NCBI GenBank assembly: GCA_002432805.1
Contig: DJGV01000010.1
Coordinates: forward strand, 191,617 to 255,616
Source: Fervidobacterium sp. UBA5837
GTDB taxonomy: Bacteria; Thermotogota; Thermotogae; Thermotogales; Fervidobacteriaceae
Direction of reading: 5' to 3'
Length of the DNA stretch: 64,000 bases
Shown here piece after piece: positions 1 through 9,056 of this stretch. A program made the position numbers and the translations under genes. Position 1 is the first letter of the stretch; every line of letters starts with the position of its first letter. The notes under the pieces are model-generated. The model worked only from the letters and a program-made list of their open reading frames with translations. It searched no databases and was not told where the DNA came from.

Positions 1-378
1 ACTGTGGATGCAAGAAGTATAAGTATAGGTGGTGGATGGTCATTCTATCGCGGCCTTCTGAAGATAGGAGAAAGGGCAGAAAATTCAAAGGCTAGTGTGA
101 GCTGTACTGGTCTCATGATAGACAACAAATCCAAGAGCGATACTGTGCCGATTATCGAGGTACTCAACGCCAACTCAGATGTCGGGCACGAAGCAAAGAT
201 TGGTCGCATAAAGGATGAACAGATATTCTACCTCATGAGTAGAGGGTTGAGCGAGTTGGAGGCAAAAGGACTGATCGTCAAAGGTTTCATCCAACCAGTT
301 GTTCAAGAATTACCTTTTGAATATGCAATAGAACTCAACAGGCTCGTCGACATGGAAATAGAATCCTCGATCGGTTGA
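1..378 (+). CDS. sufB: SufB, Fe-S cluster assembly scaffold (C-terminal part, 5' end outside window)
   Basis: The reading frame is open from the first base and ends at TGA 376-378, so only about the last 125 residues are seen. SufB is the core scaffold of the SufBCD complex that builds Fe-S clusters in the cytoplasm. The visible part carries the family's C-terminal block: an AENSKASVSCTGLMI stretch, the DVGHEAKIGRI motif containing conserved Glu and His, and the FYLMSRG segment. It lies 41 bases upstream of the sufD start and in the same operon with sufS and sufU. SufC is expected upstream, outside the window. SufD shares this fold, but the GHEAKIG motif fits SufB better. Confidence 0.93.
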   Translation, partial: TVDARSISIGGGWSFYRGLLKIGERAENSKASVSCTGLMIDNKSKSDTVPIIEVLNANSDVGHEAKIGRIKDEQIFYLMSRGLSELEAKGLIVKGFIQPVVQELPFEYAIELNRLVDMEIESSIG

Positions 379-419
379 TCTTGCTTCGAGATTGAATTTA
401 AAAATTGGTGGTGATTGGT

Positions 420-1577
420 GTGAACAGTATCGAAAAGACGATAAGACTTGAGCATGGCAATTTGAGGGCGATAGTGCCCGATAGAAAAACGATAGATGCA
501 AATGATTATACAACGGATGATTTCAAGCCAAGTGGCAATAATCTACTTGACGAATGGAGAGTAAGACGCTTATCAGAATATCTAACTTACAAATTCCCGT
601 TGTGGAAACGTTCTGCGTTAAAGTCAATAGATTTACCGAAAGTGGAGAGCTACAAAGCACTCGAGTCAATCGATGAAGAAGGGTTAAACTTACTCAATTT
701 GCTCGATTTTGAGGGTACTGACCGAAAATTTGTACTCATGGCCGATGTTTTTTCTTCCAGTGGTAAGTACATCGTTGTCAAAGAAGACACAACACTTGTC
801 GTAGATGAGTTTAGCCAGTACGATAACATGTTGATAGATGTCAGAGGTGGTACACTAAATTTGGCAAGATTTATCGAGAGGCCATTTTTCATTGGGAATT
901 TGAGAATACTCGTCAGACAAGATGCTGCGTTGAATCTATACAATCTCTACATCGGCAAAGAACCAGAAGAACGTATACAGGGTGTGAGCAATTTCCTTTC
1001 GTCGAGTGTATTCATACAGGCATTGGACCGTTCAAAGATAAAGGTAAAAGATTTCTATTTTGGTGGTAAAATAAATGCAGGTTATTTTGGTATGAAACTG
1101 AATGGCGAAGATATCCAAGCAGATGTGAGACCGTACTATCTTGCCAACAAAGATAACGTGGTCGATATCCTCTATTTCATGAGGTTCTACAAGCAGAAAA
1201 GCTACGGTAATGTCGATTCAAAGGGTGTCTTAGCAGACAGATCAAAGGTCGTTTTCAGAGGTATAATGGACATACTCAGCGGTGCGAAAGAAGTGGAAGC
1301 ACATCAGAGCAACCATGCAACGCTTATTTCAGATGCTGCAAAGGTCGAGGCTGTACCGAGTTTAATGGTCGATGAGAACGATGTGGTTGCATCACATGCT
1401 GCAAGTAGTTCACCAGTAGATGAAAATATGGTATTCTATTTGATGACGAGAGGCATCTCTGAAAAAGAAGCTCAGAATGCCATAGTAAAGGGTATTTTCG
1501 AGATGTTGAAGGAAGAATTGGATGCCTACAATCTAAAAGGAGTTGTCGAAGATGCACTCAACGGAGTGGTCGGATGA
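420..1577 (+). CDS. sufD: SufD-like Fe-S cluster assembly protein
   Basis: A protein of about 385 residues with the SufB/SufD beta-helix core; it partners SufB and SufC in Fe-S cluster assembly. The C-terminal section shows FRGIMDI, an AHQSNHATLISDAAK stretch (family pattern QxNxxLLLSD), a SHAASSSPVDE stretch and FYLMTRGISEKEA, which are SufD hallmarks. The N-terminal half is poorly conserved, as usual for SufD. GTG at 420 is chosen because GGTGGTGA lies just upstream; longer in-frame starts at 405, 408 and 411 would overlap that ribosome site. The end overlaps the sufS start by 26 bases, pointing to translational coupling. Confidence 0.88.
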   Translation: MNSIEKTIRLEHGNLRAIVPDRKTIDANDYTTDDFKPSGNNLLDEWRVRRLSEYLTYKFPLWKRSALKSIDLPKVESYKALESIDEEGLNLLNLLDFEGTDRKFVLMADVFSSSGKYIVVKEDTTLVVDEFSQYDNMLIDVRGGTLNLARFIERPFFIGNLRILVRQDAALNLYNLYIGKEPEERIQGVSNFLSSSVFIQALDRSKIKVKDFYFGGKINAGYFGMKLNGEDIQADVRPYYLANKDNVVDILYFMRFYKQKSYGNVDSKGVLADRSKVVFRGIMDILSGAKEVEAHQSNHATLISDAAKVEAVPSLMVDENDVVASHAASSSPVDENMVFYLMTRGISEKEAQNAIVKGIFEMLKEELDAYNLKGVVEDALNGVVG

Positions 1578-2817
1578 AGCATTTTGTCGTATAATCCAAG
1601 AGTTTCCAGTTTTGAATAGAGAGGTCAATGGAAAGAGGCTCGTTTATTTAGATAATGCGGCGAGCACATTAAAAAGTCGTACCGTCATCTCAAAGATGAC
1701 GGATTTCTATTTAAATCACTATTCCAACATCCACCGTGCTGTGCATACTTTGGCAAGTGAGGCAACAACTGAGTACGAGACAGCGCGTGAGAAAGTGGCA
1801 AGATTTATAAACGCGCAAAGCGAAGAGGTCGTGTTCACTTCTGGAACGACGATGGGTATAAATGCACTCGTCAACTCACTTGTGAGAAGTGGTATGTTGA
1901 GAGAGGGTGATACTGTACTCATCTCGCAAGTTGAACATCATGCCAATTTAGTACCATGGATAAGACTATCAAGATTCTTTGGCTTCAAGGTTGAATATAT
2001 AGAGGCAGATAATACGGGTACGATAACGACTGATTCAATATTGACTGCAAAGTCTCGTGTCAACAATCCCAAGGTCGTTTCCATAACTGGTCAATCGAAT
2101 GTTACTGGGCAAGTAATGCCTATCGAGTTCATCAGAGAAACGTTCAAAGATGCCATACTGATAATCGATGGTGCTCAACTAATTCCACACAAGAAGATCG
2201 ATGTAAAGGCATTAAACAGCGATTTTCTCGTCTTTTCCGGTCACAAGATGATTGCGCCAACCGGCATCGGTGCATTGTATGGCAAGAGAGCATTACTCGA
2301 AAGATTAGAACCGTTTTTGTACGGTGGTGAGATGATCGACAAGGTGACATTTGAAGACGTCACCTTCAACGTACTTCCGTACAAATTCGAGGCCGGTACC
2401 CAAGATATAGGTGGTGCGGTCGCACTTGGTTACACGATAGATTACCTTGAGAGTTTAGGTTTCGAAAATATTCAAAGATGTATTGAAGAACTGTCGAAAT
2501 ATCTATTGGAAGAATTATCAAAACTCGATTTTGTTGAAATATATGGGCCGAGGGATGAAACGCACCAATCACTCGTTTCGTTCAATCTCGATGGCGTGCA
2601 TCCACATGATGTATCGCAAGTACTCGATGAAGATTTTGGTATCGCAACGCGTAGCGGTCATCACTGTGCTCAACCTCTCATGAGTGTCTTGGCAAAGGGC
2701 TCAAGAATTGATTTTCCAAATTCAACTGTACGGGCAAGTGTATATTTCTACAATACGAAAGAAGACATAGATATCTTAATAGAAGGATTAAAATACGTGA
2801 AGAGGTGGTTTGGATGA
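1552..2817 (+). CDS. sufS: SufS-type group II cysteine desulfurase
   Basis: A PLP enzyme of about 421 residues that converts cysteine to alanine and supplies persulfide sulfur for Fe-S cluster assembly. Seen: N-terminal LVYLDNAASTLKS, the EHHANLVPW histidine motif, IIDGAQ, the PLP-binding lysine in FSGHKMIAPTGIG (about residue 232) and the catalytic cysteine in TRSGHHCAQPLM (about residue 372). The RSGHHCA loop is the SufS/CsdA class rather than IscS. ATG 1552 is preceded by AAAGGAG, so the TTG at 1543 is less likely. It overlaps sufD upstream and its stop overlaps the start of sufU (ATGA). Confidence 0.96.
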   Translation: MHSTEWSDEAFCRIIQEFPVLNREVNGKRLVYLDNAASTLKSRTVISKMTDFYLNHYSNIHRAVHTLASEATTEYETAREKVARFINAQSEEVVFTSGTTMGINALVNSLVRSGMLREGDTVLISQVEHHANLVPWIRLSRFFGFKVEYIEADNTGTITTDSILTAKSRVNNPKVVSITGQSNVTGQVMPIEFIRETFKDAILIIDGAQLIPHKKIDVKALNSDFLVFSGHKMIAPTGIGALYGKRALLERLEPFLYGGEMIDKVTFEDVTFNVLPYKFEAGTQDIGGAVALGYTIDYLESLGFENIQRCIEELSKYLLEELSKLDFVEIYGPRDETHQSLVSFNLDGVHPHDVSQVLDEDFGIATRSGHHCAQPLMSVLAKGSRIDFPNSTVRASVYFYNTKEDIDILIEGLKYVKRWFG

Positions 2818-3242
2818 TATACTCAGAATTCATAATGGACTATTCAAAGTTAAAAAAATTCCATGGCAAGATAGAAAATGCACACAGAATAGAGGAGGGA
2901 AAGAACCTCTCGTGTGGTGATGAGGTGACGTTGTACTTCCTCTTCGATGGTGATAAGATATCGGACGTCAAATTCGAAGGACACGGCTGTGCAATAAGTC
3001 AAGCATCAACGAATGCAATGATAGAACAACTTATAGGAAAAACAAAGGAAGAAGCATTTGAGATACTCAAAAACGTTGAAAACATGATGTTTGGTAGAGA
3101 TTTTGACGACCAACTTTTAGGACCAGTAACGAATTTTTACGACGTAAAAAATTATCCGATGCGTGTAAAATGTTTCTTACTCCCTTGGAAAACCTTGGAA
3201 TTGGCGCTCAACGGTGAAGGAAAAAAGCCATTGAAAGAATAA
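2814..3242 (+). CDS. sufU: SufU-type sulfur carrier/scaffold
   Basis: About 142 residues. SufU accepts sulfur from SufS and passes it to the SufBCD scaffold in bacteria that lack SufE. The three conserved zinc-ligand cysteines are visible near residues 34 (LSCGDE), 59 (GHGCAISQAS) and 120 (RVKCFLLPW), with the SufU-specific insertion between the last two. ATG 2814 overlaps the sufS stop (ATGA) and has AGAGG upstream; GTG 2805 is an alternative. It is the last gene of the suf operon seen here. Confidence 0.94.
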   Translation: MIYSEFIMDYSKLKKFHGKIENAHRIEEGKNLSCGDEVTLYFLFDGDKISDVKFEGHGCAISQASTNAMIEQLIGKTKEEAFEILKNVENMMFGRDFDDQLLGPVTNFYDVKNYPMRVKCFLLPWKTLELALNGEGKKPLKE

Positions 3243-3303
3243 AACAGAATAAAATGGTGTATCATTGAAACTCTAACCAAAATCCAATCCAGAAGGGAGG
3301 AAA

Positions 3304-3326
3304 GAGCGTATAGATTCAACACGCTC
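3304..3326 (+). promoter_or_regulatory. Hairpin between Shine-Dalgarno site and start codon of mscL
   Basis: GAGCGT (3304-3309) and ACGCTC (3321-3326) form a perfect 6-bp stem around an 11-base loop. The strong ribosome site GGGAGG (3295-3300) lies 33 bases before the ATG at 3334, too far in a linear message. Folding the stem brings the two to about 10 bases. No start codon exists between the ribosome site and the hairpin. That the fold controls translation is inference. Confidence 0.5.
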
Positions 3327-3333
3327 GAAAACT

Positions 3334-3687
3334 ATGAACAAGATTTTCAAAGAGTTTTCTGACTTTCTAAAACAGTACAACGTCATAGGGCTTGCAGTTG
3401 CCATCATAATAGGTGGCAAATTGAATCAACTCGTCACATCCATAGTAAATGATTTGCTGATGCCTGCGATCTTCCAACCAGTGCTTGCAAGGCTACACCT
3501 AGATTCAATAGAAGAAATTGCATGGAGAGGTATATACTGGGGTAAAGTTCTCTCTGCCATGTTGGATTTTCTCATAGTTGCATTTCTCGTCTTCTTACTA
3601 GTTAGGGCAGTCAACAGGGCAACTACGAGACTTAAAGAAGGCGCCGAGAAGGTTGCTGAAACTGCGCAAAAGGTTATTAAGAAGTAA
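3334..3687 (+). CDS. mscL: MscL-family large-conductance mechanosensitive channel
   Basis: 117 residues, slightly shorter than typical MscL (about 130-150). MscL is a homopentameric inner-membrane pore that opens under extreme membrane tension during osmotic downshock. The amphipathic N-terminus and first helix (KEFSDFLKQYNVIGLAVAIIIGGKLNQLVTSIV) and the second helix (MLDFLIVAFLVFLLVRAVNR) match the family; the periplasmic loop is short. A Lys/Glu-rich cytoplasmic helix ends the protein. ATG 3334 is the only plausible start, but its ribosome site sits on the far side of a hairpin. It has its own terminator and is separated from the suf operon by 91 bases. Confidence 0.85.
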   Translation: MNKIFKEFSDFLKQYNVIGLAVAIIIGGKLNQLVTSIVNDLLMPAIFQPVLARLHLDSIEEIAWRGIYWGKVLSAMLDFLIVAFLVFLLVRAVNRATTRLKEGAEKVAETAQKVIKK

Positions 3688-3734
3688 TTTGGATAAGAGG
3701 CAATTGAGGAAAGTATTTTGATCAATGCAAAATT

Positions 3735-3766
3735 GAAAAAACTCCCTGGTTTATGGGAGTTTTTTG
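3735..3766 (+). terminator. Intrinsic terminator after mscL
   Basis: AAAAAACTCCC (3735-3745) pairs with GGGAGTTTTTT (3755-3765) around a short loop, followed by T. The stem is flanked by A on one side and T on the other, so it could also end transcripts of the convergent MEMO-family gene. Confidence 0.85.
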
Positions 3767-3817
3767 TTCTATTCTATACCATTTCTATATAATTCCACTT
3801 GGTAAAATTATCTGTTA

Positions 3818-4627
3818 TCAGTGAAGTACAAAGGAAGCGTATCCAACGGTGTAAGAGTAATCTTGCGAAAATTCTGCACTTGTTGTGTGGTTTACGAGCT
3901 CGATGTTATCAAACAAACTCCTCACTATGGAGACAGGTGCCGGTCCACACATCGTTATATCGTACTTTTTCAATGAATCATAAAGTTCTTCTAAATCGCC
4001 GTCAAGTATACACTTTATTGCTATTTCATCTTTCTCAAGCGTTTTTTCATGCGAATCGTAATGGTTGAAATCTGAAGATGCAACAACTAAGGTACTTGGG
4101 TGTACTTCCAAGATTTTTTTCATTTCCTCTACGATGGCCTTGACTATAGCAAGTCTTTGATCCATCATGCATACTGGCACGAACTGGAATTTTTCAAAAG
4201 CGTAGAGTAAGATCGGTAATTGAACCTCTATCGAATGTTCGTGCAAATGTGCTGTTTCATCTGCGTAGACCAATTTTTCATCTATCAGTGCATTTGCCAA
4301 TTGCTCATTAACAACTACATCTCCATTTGGCACATGCCAAGTGCCACTGTTCCAAACAGAAACATATCGTCCATATCCCGTATGATTGGGCCCAAATATA
4401 ACGATATTTTGTGGTTTTCCATATTCTAGTGCCTTCCTAATTGCCATACCTGCAGTCTTTCCGCTGTAAACGTACCCAGCATGCGGAACTATAACACCGA
4501 TCGGTTTGGTAAGCTCACCGAATGAATTTCTATCTTCCAGCTCCCCAACAAGCGCCTCGCAAGTCTTTTGAAGTTGTGTAGGCGTACCAGGATAAAACTT
4601 ACCTGCCGCAACGGGCTTTCTATCCAT
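3818..4627 (-). CDS. AmmeMemoRadiSam system protein B (MEMO-family)
   Basis: 269 residues of the MEMO family, which has an extradiol-dioxygenase-like fold. In bacteria and archaea it occurs with a radical-SAM protein and an AMMECR1 protein, reaction unknown. Seen: RKPVAAGKFYPGTP, IGVIVPHAGYVYSG, IFGPNHTGYG, HSIEVQLPIL and ASSDFNHYD, giving the conserved histidines and aspartates expected around a metal site. The ATG follows AGAAGGTGG. It is 26 bases downstream of the secretin gene and probably the last gene of that leftward operon. No AMMECR1 or radical-SAM partner is nearby. Confidence 0.9.
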   Translation of the reverse strand: MDRKPVAAGKFYPGTPTQLQKTCEALVGELEDRNSFGELTKPIGVIVPHAGYVYSGKTAGMAIRKALEYGKPQNIVIFGPNHTGYGRYVSVWNSGTWHVPNGDVVVNEQLANALIDEKLVYADETAHLHEHSIEVQLPILLYAFEKFQFVPVCMMDQRLAIVKAIVEEMKKILEVHPSTLVVASSDFNHYDSHEKTLEKDEIAIKCILDGDLEELYDSLKKYDITMCGPAPVSIVRSLFDNIELVNHTTSAEFSQDYSYTVGYASFVLH

Positions 4628-4653
4628 AATTCCACCTTCTTGATTTTGAAATC

Positions 4654-7600
4654 TTAATTTTCGATGATTTTCGCTGTAAGGAATATGATTATATTCCTCT
4701 GCTCTGTGGAATCTTTGGTACCCTTAAACAAATTCCCTATAATTGGCAAATCACCCAAGATTGGTACCTTCCAAGTAGAAGTACTTGTTTCTTCCCTTGC
4801 AAGTCCACCTATTACCAACGTCTGACCATCTTTCAAAGTTACCTTCGTCGTTGCTTCCCTCTTGTTGATTTTTGGGTAACCGCTAACTTGAACGGAATAA
4901 TCAAAGTTACCAACACTTGTGTAAAGATCTAAGTCTATCGTATTATCTGAATTTACATAGGGTGTTATTCTTAGTTCGATACCGGATTCTAAAATCTGCA
5001 GTGTTTGTGTTGTGTTTCCACTCTGATCCTTTTGGGTCAAAATGATTGGTATAGAATCGCCGATGAATATTCGTGCGTCTTCTCCACTTTTGGCCATGAT
5101 GTTTGGACTGGCAAGTAGTTTACTATTTCCAACAGTGGATGAAGGGATTGCTACGTTTGATCCAGTTGTCTTGATCGAAATTTCTGTGTTCTGAACTAGG
5201 CTGTTTAAGAAATTCTGCAAATCTGCCATGTCGGCGATTTTCAATGTCAAGGCCAAACCATTAGTGCCTATAGCTACGGAATTTGCCGAACTGAGCATCG
5301 TTGTCATATCATAACCAAATCCAGATGATATCGCTTCATCTACAATCTTTGTTTCGATCGAAACTACGCGAACAGTGGAAACTTTATCGATCATTTTGCT
5401 TATTTCGTCAACGTTCTTAGGATCAAGATTATATGCAATGATGATACCTGCATCCGTGTTAACGAGCGCTGTTCCTCCGTAAAATTCGACTAGTTCTTTT
5501 ACCTTATCGGCACCCCTTGAAACATTGAATGTGTAAGTAGTTATTACTTTTGTAGCTTCCGGCGTTATGTCAACGTAGTACAGATTGCCACTGCGTTTAA
5601 GAACTATGCCGTAGTTCATGATGATAGACTGGAATGTATCGAAATCAATGTTGTTGACTGACATCGTAGCCTTTGAATCGATCGGCTTTTGGAAGATGAT
5701 TGAATAACCAAGTTTTTCAAATACTTCTTTTATGACATCCGAAATTCTTTCATCTTCAATCTTTATGCTTATCAATTCATCCACAACTGATACTTTTTGA
5801 GATATTGGTTGTTCAGTTTGCAGTTGAATTGCAACTGTTGTAGCTTGTTGAGTCTCTGCAGCAGGTTGTTCTACCTTTTTCGTTATTACGTACAGGTTGC
5901 CTCTTTTTTCATAACTCACATAACTGGAGACTGCGGCTAAAACCCCATCAAAATCTGCATCTAAGAGTCTCAATGTTACTTTCATTTCAGGCACGTTATC
6001 CAAAATGGTATTTTTACTCAGCAGTTGTGATGTCTGATAGAGTAAATCAGATAGGTCCATGGCCTTAACATCGATGTTCACATTACCATTGGGGTTTAGG
6101 GTAACGTACGATTGTGCTTGTTGAATTGCACTTTTTGATATCCTGTACGTATTTGCCTTCTTTTCATAGTCTATGCCATACGGTTTCAAATATTCAAGCA
6201 GCTCATCGAAATTTGAAACGAGTATTCTTGCCGATACTTGGTCTGTTATATCTCCAACAATCGTTATCTCTGATGAAAATATCTTCGAAACGTCCATAAC
6301 TATTTCTTTCAAAGGTTTATTGTTAACATCTATGAGTAATTTACTATCCACAAGGTTATAATCACTCTGTGGATTGAATTGCACAATCTCTTCTTTTATC
6401 TTTTCTATGGTGTCCTTCTTGCCAACAAGGTACACTTTTTGATCAACTTTGTAAACTCGCACTTTTGGATCAAACAAAGTTACTATCGTATCTATTTGTT
6501 CTTGTGATAGTGATGAGTTAAAAGTTACCATCGTATCTTCTTTAGTTTCTACGACTTCTGGCAGAAATTTACTGATGCTTTGAAGCTGTTCGTTTGTACC
6601 CAGGACCATGAAACCTTGAGATAGCTTATAAGTATCGACTTTAAAAATGCTTTTTACGAGTGCATCTATCTCCTCAGGATAGGTAAAAATGGCATACGTC
6701 TTCTCCGTTGGTGAGAGAAGATTCATTATCTGTGATTTGGCCTTGTCGATATCTTCCTTTTTACCTTTTAGATAAAGTGTATCGCCTATCTGATCCGTTT
6801 CAATATTCAATCCTGCAAGTTTTATGAATTTATCGATATCTTCTTTTTTCAAGTCTCCGGTTACTTTTACTGTCGTGATATCGTACGAAACACTTATCGA
6901 TTGAACGAATTTTTGTGCTAATGCCACTTTTTCTTTGACACCCGTTAATACGAGTTTGTTCAGATTTTGGAAGTACTGCGTATCGACGTCAAATGCTTGT
7001 TTTATATAGTCTAAATGCTCTTGAGTGATAACAGATGTGAGATCCACACTAACAGAAGAAAGAGATTGAAGATATTTGCTTGCATCTGTTATTGATTGCT
7101 TCTTACCCACCATGTAAGAAGAATCACCAACATTGTACACTTTTACTGAAAAAAGGCTTTCCACCATTTGACGTGATGAATCTTCTATCCTTTCCACTTT
7201 ATCTATGACTTGGTCATCTGTGATCATAAAATTATCGAGGAACTTCTTTGCATCGCTTGCATTTGGTCCGTATATAACTATATTTCCATCAGATTCAAAA
7301 ATGTTGACGTTGTAGATTTGTTGAGTCATACTTTTTGCTTCCGCTTGATAAAGGTCACCCGTGAGGATTAACTCCTTGCCATAATTCTCACGTATCTGAT
7401 CAATTTGAGTTTTGACGTTATTTACATCGGACTTACTCGCAGTGACGAGTATATAACCATCGGAAATTTGAGTTGGGTAGCCCAGAAGCTTTGTGATGAC
7501 ATCAGCAGGTGGATCAGAAGGCATTGATTTTAGTGCCACGGTTGTTACGTTTTCTTCTATATCCTTCTTAAGGCGTTCGATTTCACTTATACGTCCACTC

Positions 7601-9039
7601 ACAATCTTAGAACCATCGGAAAACTTTTGTAGAACGGTAACACTATACTTTTTTAGAAATTCGTCATCTACTTTAACGATCTCAGTTCTATCACCTGCTA
7701 AATCAACGAACTGCATGAATTTTTTGTACAAATACTCACTTGCAAAGAGTGTGACGAAAATCCTTCCGTCTGCACTTTTCAACGCGTAGTCTTTCGTTTG
7801 TATCCCAAAATAATCGATAGCATCTTTAACAACACTTTCTGGCACATCTTCGAACACCAAGCTCCAAGGGCTCCCTATAGTGGGATCTTGGGATAATGTA
7901 CTTACTATTCTTTCGTAACCGGAAGGTACGTAGATATTACTACCGATGACCTTGGGATCAAACTCCGGGTATAGTACTTTGAAAACATCCAATACACGTT
8001 CAGGGTAGTTAACTTTTACGAAGACATAAGTGACTTTTTCTTCCTTTACAACAGGCTTATAAGATTGTATGAGCGACTCCACTTGTTTAAGATCAGTGCC
8101 GTAAATTGCAACCTTTTTCAAATTTGGCACTATGACGTATTTTATGTCATATATCTGTGATAATTTTCCCATGTAGTCTTCTATCTCACTATCGGAAGCT
8201 GCGTATGGCACGTAATACCAAGTTTCTTTAGGAGCTGGTACCAATGCCTCAGCAAGTAAACGATATTCTTTTACACCACCATAGACAAAGAGTTTCGACT
8301 TATCTTTTGAATATGCAGCATATGCACCGGAACCCAAAACTGCCTTGAGTTTTTCAACATCTACTTGACCATCGTATATCTGCCAAAAAGTCCCAAAATT
8401 TTTCAGGATATCATCGCTGCTACCAAAGTAGAGTACTTGGTTTGCAGAATACGCATACGACAAATTTGTTGCAACCAAGACAGACCTTATAGTTTCTTCG
8501 ATGGAAGCATTGCTGAACTTTATACTAACATCTTTATTCTTTGCACTATCGTAGAGGTTTACATTCAAGCCAAAAAAGTCAGACATTTCCTTAAAAAAAA
8601 CGTCAGTTTTAATGTTCATAAAACTCGCTGTCATACGTTTAGAAGACATGCTGATTGGAAATCTGATGTACAGTTTAGAGCTTGAAATACTGTAAGTAGC
8701 ATTGACAGGTGTGAGCGTGTAAACAAAAACGTTGAGTTGTCCTTCAATTGGCACAATCTGGATGCCTTCAACCGGTCCCGAAGAGACTGGCAAATAGGAC
8801 AGAGAAACAGCTGAATCTCCCATGAGGAAATAGTGTACTGTCTTATTTTCGTTTCTACCGTAGTATTGTACTTTCGGTGAAGAGGAAAATGTGAGTGTGA
8901 CAACTACCTCACTCGACGTAGTAGTGTACCCCACATCAATCAACGAAGCTATTAGAAAAGAAGGAATTAACAACAGAAAAGTGAAAGTAAGAAAAGCAAT
9001 GAAGCCTTTGTACTTTTTTAAATTCATCTTTATCTCCAT
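4654..9039 (-). CDS. pilQ: Giant type IV pilus/transformation secretin (PilQ-like)
   Basis: 1461 residues against about 500-750 for usual PilQ. It forms the outer-membrane (toga) pore for pili or DNA uptake. Order: signal anchor (about 10-32), AMIN-like beta region (35-130), an N0/STN domain (135-210), about twelve repeats with a period near 56 residues (about 230-890), three further N0-like units (898-968, 985-1055, 1088-1158), an N1-like unit (1167-1222) and the secretin core (1225-1460). The core shows KLLASPNIMAKSGEDARIFI, a TTKVTLKDGQTLVIGGL segment and the closing VPILGDLPIIGNLF signature. GGAGGGG precedes the ATG. It ends the pilM-N-O-P series, which supports the assignment. The repeat expansion is unusual. 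Confidence 0.93.
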   Translation of the reverse strand: MEIKMNLKKYKGFIAFLTFTFLLLIPSFLIASLIDVGYTTTSSEVVVTLTFSSSPKVQYYGRNENKTVHYFLMGDSAVSLSYLPVSSGPVEGIQIVPIEGQLNVFVYTLTPVNATYSISSSKLYIRFPISMSSKRMTASFMNIKTDVFFKEMSDFFGLNVNLYDSAKNKDVSIKFSNASIEETIRSVLVATNLSYAYSANQVLYFGSSDDILKNFGTFWQIYDGQVDVEKLKAVLGSGAYAAYSKDKSKLFVYGGVKEYRLLAEALVPAPKETWYYVPYAASDSEIEDYMGKLSQIYDIKYVIVPNLKKVAIYGTDLKQVESLIQSYKPVVKEEKVTYVFVKVNYPERVLDVFKVLYPEFDPKVIGSNIYVPSGYERIVSTLSQDPTIGSPWSLVFEDVPESVVKDAIDYFGIQTKDYALKSADGRIFVTLFASEYLYKKFMQFVDLAGDRTEIVKVDDEFLKKYSVTVLQKFSDGSKIVSGRISEIERLKKDIEENVTTVALKSMPSDPPADVITKLLGYPTQISDGYILVTASKSDVNNVKTQIDQIRENYGKELILTGDLYQAEAKSMTQQIYNVNIFESDGNIVIYGPNASDAKKFLDNFMITDDQVIDKVERIEDSSRQMVESLFSVKVYNVGDSSYMVGKKQSITDASKYLQSLSSVSVDLTSVITQEHLDYIKQAFDVDTQYFQNLNKLVLTGVKEKVALAQKFVQSISVSYDITTVKVTGDLKKEDIDKFIKLAGLNIETDQIGDTLYLKGKKEDIDKAKSQIMNLLSPTEKTYAIFTYPEEIDALVKSIFKVDTYKLSQGFMVLGTNEQLQSISKFLPEVVETKEDTMVTFNSSLSQEQIDTIVTLFDPKVRVYKVDQKVYLVGKKDTIEKIKEEIVQFNPQSDYNLVDSKLLIDVNNKPLKEIVMDVSKIFSSEITIVGDITDQVSARILVSNFDELLEYLKPYGIDYEKKANTYRISKSAIQQAQSYVTLNPNGNVNIDVKAMDLSDLLYQTSQLLSKNTILDNVPEMKVTLRLLDADFDGVLAAVSSYVSYEKRGNLYVITKKVEQPAAETQQATTVAIQLQTEQPISQKVSVVDELISIKIEDERISDVIKEVFEKLGYSIIFQKPIDSKATMSVNNIDFDTFQSIIMNYGIVLKRSGNLYYVDITPEATKVITTYTFNVSRGADKVKELVEFYGGTALVNTDAGIIIAYNLDPKNVDEISKMIDKVSTVRVVSIETKIVDEAISSGFGYDMTTMLSSANSVAIGTNGLALTLKIADMADLQNFLNSLVQNTEISIKTTGSNVAIPSSTVGNSKLLASPNIMAKSGEDARIFIGDSIPIILTQKDQSGNTTQTLQILESGIELRITPYVNSDNTIDLDLYTSVGNFDYSVQVSGYPKINKREATTKVTLKDGQTLVIGGLAREETSTSTWKVPILGDLPIIGNLFKGTKDSTEQRNIIIFLTAKIIEN

Positions 9040-9056
9040 CCATACCCCTCCTGGAA

